From the NCBI RefSeq assembly GCF_000828675.1, contig NZ_AP014510.1, positions 1,569,413 to 1,633,412 of the forward strand: a stretch of 64,000 nt of DNA, given 5' to 3'. A program made the position numbers and the translations under genes. Numbering within the stretch: position 1 is the first letter of the stretch; the number at the start of each line of letters is the position of its first letter. The notes beneath the pieces were generated by a model. It was not told where the DNA came from. It made no database searches and saw only the letters and a list, made by a program, of their open reading frames with translations. This DNA comes from Thermotoga profunda AZM34c06 (GTDB lineage: Bacteria; Thermotogota; Thermotogae; Thermotogales; DSM-5069). Positions 37,207-46,102 of this stretch are shown here, piece by piece.

Positions 37207-37581
37207 TTAGTCGATCTGAACGATTACCTTGGTACCAGTCTTGATTTCCTTCAGTAACTGTAAATTTTCCTTTATCTTACCAAACACATTTACCGCACTG
37301 GCTGGTCTGATTTTGTCATCGCTTATTGGTGTTTTACCAAAGAAAATACATATAGCCCTACCTGGTATCCAAAATGCAACGTCCCCTTCTTCAACCACAT
37401 CTTTACTGTTCTCATCTACTGTGAGTTTTACTGGCGTTTCAAAGTAAATCTCATCACCCCATCTGTTCACAATACTCTTAATTGGTAAGCATTTTTTGAT
37501 TGCATCAATTGTCATAGGAGCCTTTTTCTCATCAAGCTCGGCAGTGACCTCACAAGTACCAAAAATAAACCTTAGATACAT
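37207..37581 (-). CDS. Cyclophilin-like protein (DUF369)
   Basis: This 124-residue protein matches the small cyclophilin-like fold family represented by Thermotoga TM1367. It contains NRWGDEIYFETPVKL, VEEGDVAFWIPGRAICIFFGKTPIS and a closing VFGKI. The family keeps the cyclophilin barrel but generally lacks the proline-isomerase active site, and no enzymatic role is established. AGGAGGTGGTGAG precedes the ATG. Confidence 0.85.
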   Translation of the reverse strand: MYLRFIFGTCEVTAELDEKKAPMTIDAIKKCLPIKSIVNRWGDEIYFETPVKLTVDENSKDVVEEGDVAFWIPGRAICIFFGKTPISDDKIRPASAVNVFGKIKENLQLLKEIKTGTKVIVQID

Positions 37582-37603
37582 CTCACCACCTCCTGAGAAA
37601 TAC

Positions 37604-37631
37604 TGTATAAATATTGAATAATTGTTTCCAA
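37604..37631 (-). promoter_or_regulatory. Promoter of the cyclophilin-like gene
   Basis: On the minus strand TTGGAA (37631-37626) is followed after 16 bases by TATACA (37609-37604), about 20 bases before the start codon. Confidence 0.5.
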
Positions 37632-37656
37632 TCTTAATAGAGGTGGATCGATTTAT

Positions 37657-38412
37657 TCATACACTCGCTCCAAGTCTCTTGGAAATCTCCTGTGCTGTCT
37701 TAACAACCTCTTTTGCAATAATATCTATTACTTGTTCGCTGAAAGAACTTGCGGCTCCCGTGACACTGATGCCTCCTATCACACAACCTGTGTAATCAAA
37801 GACAGGAGCTCCAACACAAATTATACCAGGCTCGTTCTCTTCGTTGTCAACGGCGTATCCCCTTTGCCTAACGATGGAAAGTTCCTTTCTCAACGTTTCT
37901 ACATCAGTTATAGTATGAGCTGTCTGCTCTTCAAGCTTTACTTTTGCAAAGTAATCATTGAGTTCTTCTTCTGGAAGGAAAGCCAAGATTGCCTTGCCAA
38001 AACCAGTTGAGTACAGTCTCATTTTCATTCCTATTCTTGATACAGTCGGAATTGTTCGCGCACTTTCTATTTTATCAATATACACTCCTTCATAACCATT
38101 TCTAAGCGCAAAATGAATAGTCATACCAGTTCTTTCCATGAGATCTATCAAGAATGGATGGGCTATTTCTCTGATCTGTACATTTCTAAGAATTATGCTA
38201 CCGAGCTCTACTATCTTGTAAGATGGTAAATATCTGTGGCTGTGTGGTTCTTTACAAACATAACCTGCTCGAACAAGCGTTTCAAGATGCTTATAAACGG
38301 CGGGAGAGGATATTTTTAGATGGTCTGCAATGTCCTGAATCCTCGCACCATTTTTTCTAAGTATTATGAATTCCAGAATCTTCAAAGCCTTTTCAACAGA
38401 TCCTATTGCCAT
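37657..38412 (-). CDS. kdgR: IclR-family regulator, KdgR-like
   Basis: The 251-residue protein has an N-terminal winged helix (about 5-65, GARIQDIADHLKISSPAVYKHLETLVRAG) and the IclR effector domain (about 75-245) with YSTGFGKAILAFLPE, RGYAVDNEENEPGIICVGAPVFD and GGISVTG. It begins right after the stop of kdgK (TGA-ATG with no gap), so it probably controls kdgK and related sugar-acid genes, with 2-keto-3-deoxygluconate as a plausible effector. The symbol rests on this pairing. Confidence 0.87.
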   Translation of the reverse strand: MAIGSVEKALKILEFIILRKNGARIQDIADHLKISSPAVYKHLETLVRAGYVCKEPHSHRYLPSYKIVELGSIILRNVQIREIAHPFLIDLMERTGMTIHFALRNGYEGVYIDKIESARTIPTVSRIGMKMRLYSTGFGKAILAFLPEEELNDYFAKVKLEEQTAHTITDVETLRKELSIVRQRGYAVDNEENEPGIICVGAPVFDYTGCVIGGISVTGAASSFSEQVIDIIAKEVVKTAQEISKRLGASV

Positions 38413-39435
38413 TCATCTCACCACTCGTCCAGACCCTTCACCCTTGGCAAGCTTCTTCACTTCTTCCAATGTTACTTGGTTGAAATCACCGATTATTGTG
38501 TGTTTCAAACAAGATGCGGCAACGGCAAAATCCAAGGATTGCTGTGGTCCCATGTTGGTTATAATCCCATAAATTAAACCAGCCGCAAATGAGTCTCCAG
38601 CTCCTACTCGATCAACGATGTGAACTGTGTATTGTTTACTGTGATAAAAATGATCAGAATCCAAAAGAACACCGGACCAACCATTGATATTTGCCACGAT
38701 ACTTTCTCTTAGGCTTATTGCGACTTTCTTCAAACCAAAAGTTTCTCGCAATCTACGACATACTTGCTCATATCCTTTCAAGCTCAATTTTCCTTCGACG
38801 ATGTTTGAATCATCTGCACGAATACCAAATACCTTTTCCGCATCTTCTTCGTTTGCAAAAAGTACATCTACATACTTCACCAATTCGGTCATAACCTGCC
38901 GTGCTTTTTGTTCATTCCAAAGCTTTGCACGGTAATTCAGATCACAAGAAACCGTTATATTCTTTTCTTTTGCTTTCTGAAGAGCCTGTCTACACGATTG
39001 CACAAGATTTTCTCCAAGTGCTGGCGTTATACCAGTGAAATGAAACCAGATAGCATCCTTAAAAATCTCGTCCCAATTGAAATCTTCGGGTTTCGATAGT
39101 GCAAAAACTGAATTAGCTCTATCATATATCACCTTCGATGGTCTCTGTGAAAAACCAGTTTCAAGAAAATACAATCCCAATCTACCATCACCAAAGACTA
39201 CGTGAGAAGTATCTACTCCATATTGTCTCAAGGTTCTCAGAACTGCCTGACCTAAATCATTGGTTGGCAACTTGGTAACATAAGCCACATTCATGCCAAA
39301 ATTCGCAAGCGAGACAGCCACATTTGCTTCGGCACCTGCGTAAGTAATTTCAAATTGATTGGTCTGAACAAGCCTCAAATAACTTGGTGTTGCAAGTCTC
39401 ATCATGATTTCCCCAAAAGTTACTACCCGTGACAT
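38413..39435 (-). CDS. kdgK: 2-keto-3-deoxygluconate kinase
   Basis: KdgK makes 2-keto-3-deoxy-6-phosphogluconate (KDPG), the substrate of the aldolase encoded at 60087. The 340-residue PfkB protein has TFGEIMMRLATPSY, YAGAEANVAVSLANFG with the KDG-kinase form of the first signature, and RVGAGDSFAAGLIYG with the catalytic aspartate. AAAAGAGGTGATATC precedes the ATG. It is the first gene of the kdgK-kdgR pair. Confidence 0.9.
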   Translation of the reverse strand: MSRVVTFGEIMMRLATPSYLRLVQTNQFEITYAGAEANVAVSLANFGMNVAYVTKLPTNDLGQAVLRTLRQYGVDTSHVVFGDGRLGLYFLETGFSQRPSKVIYDRANSVFALSKPEDFNWDEIFKDAIWFHFTGITPALGENLVQSCRQALQKAKEKNITVSCDLNYRAKLWNEQKARQVMTELVKYVDVLFANEEDAEKVFGIRADDSNIVEGKLSLKGYEQVCRRLRETFGLKKVAISLRESIVANINGWSGVLLDSDHFYHSKQYTVHIVDRVGAGDSFAAGLIYGIITNMGPQQSLDFAVAASCLKHTIIGDFNQVTLEEVKKLAKGEGSGRVVR

Positions 39436-39454
39436 GATATCACCTCTTTTTTCC

Positions 39455-39473
39455 TAATAGATAATATCTAATA
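39455..39473. promoter_or_regulatory. Palindrome in the kdgK leader, candidate KdgR operator
   Basis: TAATAGATA-A-TATCTAATA is a 19-base inverted repeat with one mismatched pair, centred on 39464. It lies between the kdgK -10 (39496-39501) and the ribosome site, where a repressor would block transcription. Confidence 0.5.
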
Positions 39474-39495
39474 CCATAAATAAATTTTCACTGTT

Positions 39496-39504
39496 ATTAT
39501 AACA
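39496..39504 (-). promoter_or_regulatory. Extended -10 of the kdgK-kdgR promoter
   Basis: On the minus strand TGTTATAAT is a consensus extended -10. No good -35 is visible at 16-18 bases, which fits a TGn-dependent promoter or one helped by an activator. Confidence 0.6.
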
Positions 39505-39527
39505 CGTGCTTTTCTTTTTTCTGATTG

Positions 39528-39556
39528 TTGACAGACAAGGAATCAAATGATAAACT
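39528..39556 (+). promoter_or_regulatory. Promoter of uraA
   Basis: A perfect TTGACA (39528-39533) is followed after 17 bases by TAAACT (39551-39556). Transcription should start near 39563, leaving a leader of about 44 bases. Confidence 0.75.
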
Positions 39557-39565
39557 TTTCAAGGG

Positions 39566-39600
39566 TCCTTTAATTTGCTCCTGAGAGGGCAGAAAGGAGG
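39566..39600 (+). promoter_or_regulatory. PyrR-like leader hairpin that can cover the uraA ribosome site
   Basis: TGCTC (39576-39580) pairs with GGGCA (39587-39591) around the hexaloop CTGAGA, giving TCCTGAGAGG, which fits the PyrR recognition pattern UCCNGNGAGG. TCCTTT (39566-39571) can pair with AAAGGA (39593-39598) outside this hairpin and so hide the AAAGGAGG ribosome site. UMP-bound PyrR would be expected to lock this fold and repress translation. Confidence 0.6.
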
Positions 39601-39606
39601 ATAAAG

Positions 39607-40818
39607 ATGGAAGCTCAAATTTCACTCGCTCAACAACGTGTGACTGGTTGGAAGTACTTTGTTCTGTCTTTTCAACATTTCGTAGCGATGTTTGGTGCGA
39701 CGGTTTTAGTCCCCTTACTCACTGGTCTTGATCCCCTTGTGGCTTTATTCACTGCAGGTGTTGGAACGCTTGTTTTTCATTCATTTACCGCAGGAGTTGT
39801 TCCGGTATTTCTTGGATCGAGTTTTGCCTTCATAGCACCTGTAATTATGGTCAAGGAGAAATTCAACGATCTTTCGTATGCTACTGGTGGTATTTTTGTG
39901 GCAGGACTTGTTTATTTACTGTTCGCATTAGCTGTATGGATGCTTGGGATTGAAAGAGTTAAGAAACTCTTCCCCCCTGTCGTCACAGGACCAATGATTA
40001 TTGTAATAGGTCTTACATTGAGTCCTGTTGCGATTCAAATGGCGAGTACCAACTGGCTGGTCGCGATCGTGGTTATTGTAACTGTTATAGTTGTATCGGT
40101 TTTTGTAAAAGGCTTTTGGAGTCTTGTACCAGTTCTCTCAGGAGTCTTTGTGGGCTATGTTTTTGCCCTGTTGACTGGACAAGTTGATACATCCACTTTG
40201 AGTCAAATTGGTTGGTTTAGCATTCCAAAGTTTGTTTCTCCCAAATTCGACTGGACAGCAATAGCGATGATCGCTCCCGTTTCAATAGCGACCTTCATGG
40301 AACATATAGGTGATATCACAACTAATGGTGCCGTAGTTGGCAAGAATTTCTTCGAATATCCGGGCTTGCATAGAACTTTGATAGGTGATGGGTTGGCAAC
40401 TTCCATAGCAGGACTACTTGGAGGACCGGCAAATACCACATATAGTGAGAACACAGGTGTCCTTGCACTTACACGTGTATATGATCCAAGAGTTTTAAGA
40501 GGTGCGGCAGTGATTGCGATAATCGTGGCATTTGTTTCGAAGTTTGGTGCATTGCTAAGAACTGTACCAAGTTGTGTCATTGGTGGAATAAGCCTGATAC
40601 TCTTTGGAATGATAGCCTCTGTCGGTATAAGAACACTTGTAAATGCAAGAGTTGATTTTTCTAAGGCAAAGAACCTTCTTGTGGCATCTTTGATACTAAC
40701 TATTGGGATCGGTGGAGCATCTTTGAAAATCGGCCCTGTTGAATTAAAAGGGTTAAGTTTGGCTGCAATAGTTGGTATAGTCGCGAATTTATTGATCGTG
40801 AACGAAAAAAAGAATTAA
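39607..40818 (+). CDS. uraA: Uracil permease (NCS2 family)
   Basis: The 403-residue membrane protein is an NCS2 nucleobase transporter with about 14 segments. It has QHFVAMFGATVLVPLLTGLDP near the start, PVVTGPMIIVIGLTLSPVA, and FMEHIGDITTNGAVVG with the substrate-binding Glu and the following GLATSIAGLLGGPANTTYSENTGVLALT. This pattern is that of UraA rather than of xanthine/urate permeases. The leader structure linking it to PyrR also supports uracil. A terminator follows at 40843. Confidence 0.93.
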   Translation: MEAQISLAQQRVTGWKYFVLSFQHFVAMFGATVLVPLLTGLDPLVALFTAGVGTLVFHSFTAGVVPVFLGSSFAFIAPVIMVKEKFNDLSYATGGIFVAGLVYLLFALAVWMLGIERVKKLFPPVVTGPMIIVIGLTLSPVAIQMASTNWLVAIVVIVTVIVVSVFVKGFWSLVPVLSGVFVGYVFALLTGQVDTSTLSQIGWFSIPKFVSPKFDWTAIAMIAPVSIATFMEHIGDITTNGAVVGKNFFEYPGLHRTLIGDGLATSIAGLLGGPANTTYSENTGVLALTRVYDPRVLRGAAVIAIIVAFVSKFGALLRTVPSCVIGGISLILFGMIASVGIRTLVNARVDFSKAKNLLVASLILTIGIGGASLKIGPVELKGLSLAAIVGIVANLLIVNEKKN

Positions 40819-40842
40819 GTAGTAAATAAAGAAAAAAAACAC

Positions 40843-40867
40843 AGGCGGCATGAAAGCCGCCTTTTTT
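40843..40867 (+). terminator. Intrinsic terminator after uraA
   Basis: GGCGGC, loop ATGAAA and GCCGCC are followed by six T residues. Confidence 0.9.
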
Positions 40868-40894
40868 GTTAGAATTGTATTGGAGAGTGATCGA

Positions 40895-41485
40895 TTGAAT
40901 ATAAAAAGAGTATTGATAAGCGCTTGGGACAAGACTGGCTTGATTGATTTTGCAAGAGAACTTTCAAAAAGAGGTGTATCAATAATCGCAACTCATGGCA
41001 CATGCAATTTTCTCAAAGAAAATGGTATAAGTGTTGGTAATGTGGAACAACTGACAGGTTACCATGAGTTGCTGAATGGAAGGGTGAAAACGCTTCACCC
41101 AAAGATCTTTGCAGCTGTACTTGCAAAACTTTCTAACAGAGAACATCTACAACAATTGTATGAACTCGGTATGCAGCCCATAGATATGGTTGTTGTGAAT
41201 TTGCGCCCTCTGGTGCAGACTTTTGATGAAAAAGAGTTACTCGAGTCAATAGATATAGGTGGGCTTGCATTGCTCAGGGCTGCAGCTAAAAATTACAGAG
41301 ACGTAGTACCTATATGTGATTATAACGATTATGCTTCTATTATTAAATCATTAGATGAATGTGGTGATATCGTCTTACAGCAGAGAAGAAAATTGTGTGC
41401 AAAAGCCTTTCTACTTTGCAGCGAATATGACCTGACCGTGTACAAGGCAATATGTGAACTTTTTGCCATTGATGTTGATTTGTGA
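40895..41485 (+). CDS. Stand-alone IMP cyclohydrolase (PurH N-terminal) domain protein
   Basis: The 196 residues align along their whole length with the MGS-like IMP cyclohydrolase half of PurH: VLISAWDKTGLIDFARELS, GRVKTLHPKI (62-71), PIDMVVVNLRPL, ESIDIGGLALLRAAAKNY. The second PurH half, AICAR transformylase, is absent, and nothing downstream encodes it. The usual NLYPF tyrosine, an active-site residue at position 104 of avian PurH, is arginine here (R104), while the Arg and Lys of GRVKT, the Asp of DIGG and the Lys of AAKN remain. It may be a working separate cyclohydrolase or a changed paralogue. The start is TTG at 40895 after GGAGAG; the ATG at 40850 lies in the terminator. Confidence 0.8.
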   Translation: MNIKRVLISAWDKTGLIDFARELSKRGVSIIATHGTCNFLKENGISVGNVEQLTGYHELLNGRVKTLHPKIFAAVLAKLSNREHLQQLYELGMQPIDMVVVNLRPLVQTFDEKELLESIDIGGLALLRAAAKNYRDVVPICDYNDYASIIKSLDECGDIVLQQRRKLCAKAFLLCSEYDLTVYKAICELFAIDVDL

Positions 41486-41491
41486 TAGAAT
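41463..41491 (+). promoter_or_regulatory. Promoter for comF and perhaps the chemoreceptor/transporter genes
   Basis: TTGCCA (41463-41468), a 17-base spacer and TAGAAT (41486-41491) with TGA just upstream form an extended -10 promoter that overlaps the end of the cyclohydrolase-domain gene. Confidence 0.6.
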
Positions 41492-41547
41492 CATGCCGAA
41501 GGTTTTTATGTGACACATTATTCTAAAAACTCGAGGTTGTAAAGGCT

Positions 41548-42159
41548 TTGAATTTAATTGAGTTACTTTTTCCAAATCGCTGTCTTTTGTGTGGAGAGCA
41601 AATAAAATATTACGAAATGCTCTGTCAGAGCTGTTTGAATGATCTTTCAAGCAGCCCAATCGCTGTAAAAGAAGACGGAGGCATTTTTGTTGCATATTTC
41701 TATGGTAGATACGATTCAAAACTACGAGATCTAATTCTTCTCTACAAAAATTCCCATCATTGGCGCTTGAGCAAAATATTGGCTTCGTTTTTGGTGAAAA
41801 CCATGAATACATATCCTCCTCATGCGGAAATCATCACTTGGGTACCGTCGAGCTTGTCTTCGTTGGAGGAACGGGGATTTGATACAATGGCTTTGATTGC
41901 CAAGGCTACTTCCAAATTGATAGGCATCCCAACCAAAAGAACACTTGAATCTCTTTCCAAATCAAGCAAGAGGGGTATGACACTGAAACAGAGACGTGAT
42001 TCAGTAAAAGACTCCTTTTCTGCTATCTCCAGAGTTTACAAAAACATTGTGCTGATCGATGATGTTTTCACAACAGGCTCCACGATTAGAGAGTGTGCAA
42101 GAACTTTGAAAGATGCCGGAGCTAGTTCTATTACTGTCTATTGTATAGCTCGTGCTTGA
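41548..42159 (+). CDS. comF: ComF-family phosphoribosyltransferase-like protein
   Basis: The 203 residues have an N-terminal zinc-finger-like part (CLLCGEQ and CQSC) and a type I phosphoribosyltransferase domain with the PRPP loop IVLIDDVFTTGSTI near 168. In competent bacteria ComF helps single-stranded DNA uptake; in others its role is open. The start is a TTG at 41548 after AGGTTGTAAAGG. The chemoreceptor gene follows 14 bases later. A promoter lies just upstream. Confidence 0.88.
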   Translation: MNLIELLFPNRCLLCGEQIKYYEMLCQSCLNDLSSSPIAVKEDGGIFVAYFYGRYDSKLRDLILLYKNSHHWRLSKILASFLVKTMNTYPPHAEIITWVPSSLSSLEERGFDTMALIAKATSKLIGIPTKRTLESLSKSSKRGMTLKQRRDSVKDSFSAISRVYKNIVLIDDVFTTGSTIRECARTLKDAGASSITVYCIARA

Positions 42160-42173
42160 AGGAGGTGTAGTTG

Positions 42174-44144
42174 GTGTCGGTACGTGCAAAGATAATCTTA
42201 CTTGTCGTAGTTTTTGTGATTGCCGGTGTGGGGGTTGTCACTGTGCTCAACATCATCTCAATGCGACAACGCTTAACGACCTTCGCAGTTAGTGCAATGC
42301 AACAAAAGGTAGATAAAGAATCTTTGGTTTTGGATCACTGGTTTATGCAAAGATCGTCTGAACTCTCCACAGTTGCATCTAATTTTGAAAGTTATCTCAT
42401 GATCTTTGAAAAATCAATGGTTACTTTAGCATTGAAATCACATGGAGACACACTTAACAAACTTGGGTTTGCTGATTATTTATTATCAAATACACAAGGC
42501 AAGGCGTTCACATACAATGAACAAGAGTTGGATATATCGCAATTTGAATTTTTCAAGGCGATTGTACTTGAGAATAAAGATTTTTATGTTCAAGATAATT
42601 TTAATTGGCAGGGAATTAATTCTGTTGTCCTTGCAAGTAGAGTCACAGATTACAATGGAAATACGTCTGGTTTGTTTGCTGCCATAATATCTCAAGAAAA
42701 ATTCTGGGAGATGATCAAGTCTATCAAGTATGGTAAAACTGGGTATGCCTTTCTGTCAAACTCTAACGCAGTTGTATTGGCTCATCCAAAACAAGAATAC
42801 ATTGGAAAAACCTTAGTGCAAATTAATAATTCGCTCAAAAATCTGGAAGATGAAATTAAGAAGGCACAACCTTCTGTTGTCACTTATAACTTCGAAGGTG
42901 AGCAAAAGATAGCCACGATATCGCCTATACCATCATCAAATTGGATGATTGTTCTGACCATGCCATATAAAGAGTTGAATGAAGTATTTCTCCAGACTCT
43001 TTGGACATCACTGACAGCTTCTGCAGTTGTTATATTCATAAGCATTTTTGTAGGTATGATCTTCACAAGAAGAATCACAAAACCATTGCAAACCTTGACA
43101 TCCATTGCCCAACGTATTGCACAAGGTGACTTGACAGCCTATGAAAAAATCGAAAGCAAAGATGAGATTGGAAAGCTCTCTGGGGCATTTTCGCTTGTGA
43201 GTGAAAATTTAAGAAACAGCGTAACAAAGATTAAAAGACTCAGTGAACAAATCGAAATTTTCTCCGCTAAGATGAATGAAAGTTTAAAAGAGGCAACTTT
43301 GGTGTCTGATAGAACACAAAAATCTGCAGAAAAAGTCAGTAGAAGTATTGAAGAAGTTGTTTCGTCAGTAGCAGAAGTCAATTCAGGAATGGAAGAAATA
43401 GCTTCTGGTGCACAGAATACTGCTAAAAATGCATCAAAACTCGCTGAAGGTTCTGAAAAACTCAAAAATAAAGCTTTCTCAACCAAAAATTCCGTAAAAG
43501 AACTCACTGAATCTATGAAACAAACTGCAGAGCGTGGTCAAATGTCTATGCAAGTTGTACAAAAATTGGTAGATCTTTCCAATCGTATTGGAGAGATAAC
43601 AGATGCCATATACAGTATTGCTGAGCAGACAAACTTGCTTGCATTAAATGCCGCGATAGAAGCTGCACGCGCAGGAGAGGCAGGAAGGGGATTTGCAGTT
43701 GTTGCAGATGAGATAAGAAAGCTTGCTGAGCAAAGCAGAGGCGCTACTCAGGAAGTAGCCGATATCTTAAAACAAATCAAATCACAAAGCCTTTTAGTAG
43801 CACAAGGAGGTCAAGCAGTCGTAAATCAAATACAAGACTCATTGAACATCTTAAATGAAAATGCACAACAGATAGAAAGTATGGTAAAAGATATAGAGGA
43901 ATTCACTTTGGCAGCAAATGACCTTGCTGCAACCAGTCAGGAGCAAAGTGGTGCTGTGGAAGAAATCAGCACAGCTGTAGATAAGATCGCAAAGAATATC
44001 GAGATAGTTTCTAAGACAACTGATGAGGTAGTACAAGCTGTTGTTGAACAGACCAATAATACTCAAAATTTGTCTGGCAAAGTCGATGAATTCACAAACA
44101 TGGTGATGGAGTTAAAGATTTTGTCTGACCGATTTAAGGTATGA
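42174..44144 (+). CDS. Methyl-accepting chemotaxis protein
   Basis: This membrane chemoreceptor of 656 residues has helix 1 (about 6-28), a large dCache-type sensor domain (about 35-270, with [29 protein letters not shown]), helix 2 (about 278-300), HAMP ([22 protein letters not shown]) and a long signalling coiled coil with the conserved tip [50 protein letters not shown] lies upstream of adjacent TTG (42171) and GTG (42174) codons; the GTG has the better spacing. It ends 16 bases before an Opp-type transporter operon, so its ligand may be the transported compound. Confidence 0.94.
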   Translation: MSVRAKIILLVVVFVIAGVGVVTVLNIISMRQRLTTFAVSAMQQKVDKESLVLDHWFMQRSSELSTVASNFESYLMIFEKSMVTLALKSHGDTLNKLGFADYLLSNTQGKAFTYNEQELDISQFEFFKAIVLENKDFYVQDNFNWQGINSVVLASRVTDYNGNTSGLFAAIISQEKFWEMIKSIKYGKTGYAFLSNSNAVVLAHPKQEYIGKTLVQINNSLKNLEDEIKKAQPSVVTYNFEGEQKIATISPIPSSNWMIVLTMPYKELNEVFLQTLWTSLTASAVVIFISIFVGMIFTRRITKPLQTLTSIAQRIAQGDLTAYEKIESKDEIGKLSGAFSLVSENLRNSVTKIKRLSEQIEIFSAKMNESLKEATLVSDRTQKSAEKVSRSIEEVVSSVAEVNSGMEEIASGAQNTAKNASKLAEGSEKLKNKAFSTKNSVKELTESMKQTAERGQMSMQVVQKLVDLSNRIGEITDAIYSIAEQTNLLALNAAIEAARAGEAGRGFAVVADEIRKLAEQSRGATQEVADILKQIKSQSLLVAQGGQAVVNQIQDSLNILNENAQQIESMVKDIEEFTLAANDLAATSQEQSGAVEEISTAVDKIAKNIEIVSKTTDEVVQAVVEQTNNTQNLSGKVDEFTNMVMELKILSDRFKV

Positions 44145-44160
44145 GTAGGAGGTGTGACCT

Positions 44161-45198
44161 TTGGCAGCTTATATCATAAGAAGATTTTTGCTGTTGCCGC
44201 TGATTTTGTTTGGAATATCACTCATTGTTTTTGGAATGATACAAAGCCTTGGCTCAGACAGACTCTTGGCGGCTTATGTCAATCCAGGGCTTCTGGACAA
44301 ATTGACTCCAAACCAGCTTGAAAAGATAAAAGAAAAGTATGGACTAAAAGATCCAATGGTCGTCAGATATGTGAAGTGGTTGAAGAACACTCTGAGTGGT
44401 GACCTTGGTTGGTCTGTCGTTGGCAAAGAGCCAGTCAAAGATGCTATTTTGAATAGATTACCATGGACAGTTGAACTCGCTCTTTATTCGATAATTCCAG
44501 TGGTTTTCGTTGGAGTGTGGTTGGGTATAATAGCTGCAGTGAACCGCGACAAATTCATAGATCATTTCGTCCGCATCTTTGCTGTGGTTGGTTGGAGTTT
44601 CCCAGACTTTGTTTTTGGACTACTTGTGTTGATGGTTTTCTACAGTGTACTTGGTTGGTTTCCACCTGGAAATCTCAGTTTTTGGGCCGATACCGTTGTG
44701 AAATCACCTGAATTCAAGAGATTCACTTCGTTGGTATCACTGGATGCCTTACTAAATGGAAGGTTTGATGTCTTTGTGGATGCCATCCAGCACTTGATTG
44801 CTCCTATTTTGACTCTCTCGTGGCTGTGGTGGGCATACTTGCTGAGAATCACACGTTCAAGCATGCTCGAAGTTTTGACAAAAGAATATATCCGAACGGC
44901 AAGGGCTAAAGGATTGGCTGAAAATGTTGTGATCAATAAACATGCACGTAAAAATGCAATGATACCTGTTATAACAGTTGGTGGCGGTATGGTAATACAG
45001 CTTTTTGCGGGTACTGTCATTGTAGAGATGGTTTTCAATAGAACTGGAATGGGTAGCTTTACGGCAACCGCTGCCACACAACTCGATTATGCTTCTATCA
45101 TGGCTTCTACACTTTTCTATTCATTGATTTTGGTCATTGGCAATCTTGTAATCGATATACTTTACGCTGCTGTCGATCCGAGAATTCGTTTTAGCTGA
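44161..45198 (+). CDS. Opp/Dpp-type ABC transporter permease, DppB-like (set 1)
   Basis: The 345-residue permease has six helices and the DppB pattern: YIIRRFLLLPLILFGISLIVF at the start and the EAA loop EYIRTARAKGLAENVVINKHARKNAMIPVIT. It begins at a TTG after AGGAGGTGTGACC. It is the first gene of the transporter run. Opp-type systems in Thermotoga often carry oligosaccharides as well as peptides, so the substrate is left open. Confidence 0.92.
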   Translation: MAAYIIRRFLLLPLILFGISLIVFGMIQSLGSDRLLAAYVNPGLLDKLTPNQLEKIKEKYGLKDPMVVRYVKWLKNTLSGDLGWSVVGKEPVKDAILNRLPWTVELALYSIIPVVFVGVWLGIIAAVNRDKFIDHFVRIFAVVGWSFPDFVFGLLVLMVFYSVLGWFPPGNLSFWADTVVKSPEFKRFTSLVSLDALLNGRFDVFVDAIQHLIAPILTLSWLWWAYLLRITRSSMLEVLTKEYIRTARAKGLAENVVINKHARKNAMIPVITVGGGMVIQLFAGTVIVEMVFNRTGMGSFTATAATQLDYASIMASTLFYSLILVIGNLVIDILYAAVDPRIRFS

Positions 45199-45211
45199 GG
45201 AGGTTAGAATT

Positions 45212-46090
45212 GTGAGAACGGAAACCAAAAGAATAATAAAGAGGTTGATGAGAAATCCTTCTGCTGTACTCGGTTTCTCATTGTTGATTTTCTTCACAAT
45301 AATAGCAATAATTGCTCCGATCATATGTCCACCGCAATCTTATGATCCGTACATGATTCCAATAGTCACATGGGATAAAACACCTCAACCACCGACCGCA
45401 GAACATCCATTTGGTGTTATAGATGGGAGAGATATCTTCTATGGAGTCATATGGGGTACAAGAACAGCCTTTAAGGTTGGTTTGATCGTTACCCTTACCT
45501 CAACGATCATAGGATTGTTGATAGGTTCTATTGCGGGGTATTTTGGTGGTTGGTTAGATGAAATATTAATGAGAATAACTGACATATTTTTGTCGATTCC
45601 ATATATATTAGCGGCGATTGTTGTGACGGCGTTTCTCGGTATGGGTTTAAACAAGGTCATGATCTCCTTGGTGATGTTCGGTTGGATGGCAACGGCAAGG
45701 CTCATAAGAGGCAATATTTTGCAGGTCAGGGAAGAACAATATGTGCTTGCCGCAAGGGCATTAGGGGTTAATGATTATCTGGTTATACTGAAACATGTCT
45801 TACCGAATACGATATTTCCTGTAATCATACAGGCAACGATGAGAATTGGATCACTTGTGATAACTGCTGCAGCTTTGAGCTTTCTTGGTCTTGGTGCGCC
45901 TGTAGGTTATGCAGATTGGGGATCACTTCTCAATTTTGCCAGAAACTGGTTACTTGGAGCATCTGGTGAAGCTTTCAAATACTGGTATGCGATTGTTTAT
46001 CCAGGGATCGCCATGGTTCTTTTTGTGCTTGCTTGGAATCTTGTAGGAGATGCATTGAGAGATGTCTTTGACCCGAGACTTAGAGGATAA
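45212..46090 (+). CDS. Opp/Dpp-type ABC transporter permease, DppC-like (set 1)
   Basis: The 292-residue partner permease has the DppC N-terminal helix (GFSLLIFFTIIAIIAPIICPP), the segment HPFGVIDGRDIFYGVIWGTRTAFKVGL, and the coupling EEQYVLAARALGVNDYLVILKHVLPNTI. Length is normal for DppC, in contrast to the set 2 homologue. The GTG start follows TGAGGAGG. Confidence 0.92.
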   Translation: MRTETKRIIKRLMRNPSAVLGFSLLIFFTIIAIIAPIICPPQSYDPYMIPIVTWDKTPQPPTAEHPFGVIDGRDIFYGVIWGTRTAFKVGLIVTLTSTIIGLLIGSIAGYFGGWLDEILMRITDIFLSIPYILAAIVVTAFLGMGLNKVMISLVMFGWMATARLIRGNILQVREEQYVLAARALGVNDYLVILKHVLPNTIFPVIIQATMRIGSLVITAAALSFLGLGAPVGYADWGSLLNFARNWLLGASGEAFKYWYAIVYPGIAMVLFVLAWNLVGDALRDVFDPRLRG

Positions 46091-46102
46091 AGGAGTGATA
46101 AT

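Noticed and set aside
40850-40894. ATG start for the cyclohydrolase-domain protein
   Set aside because: This ATG is the loop of the uraA terminator; the TTG at 40895 has a ribosome site and matches the domain start.
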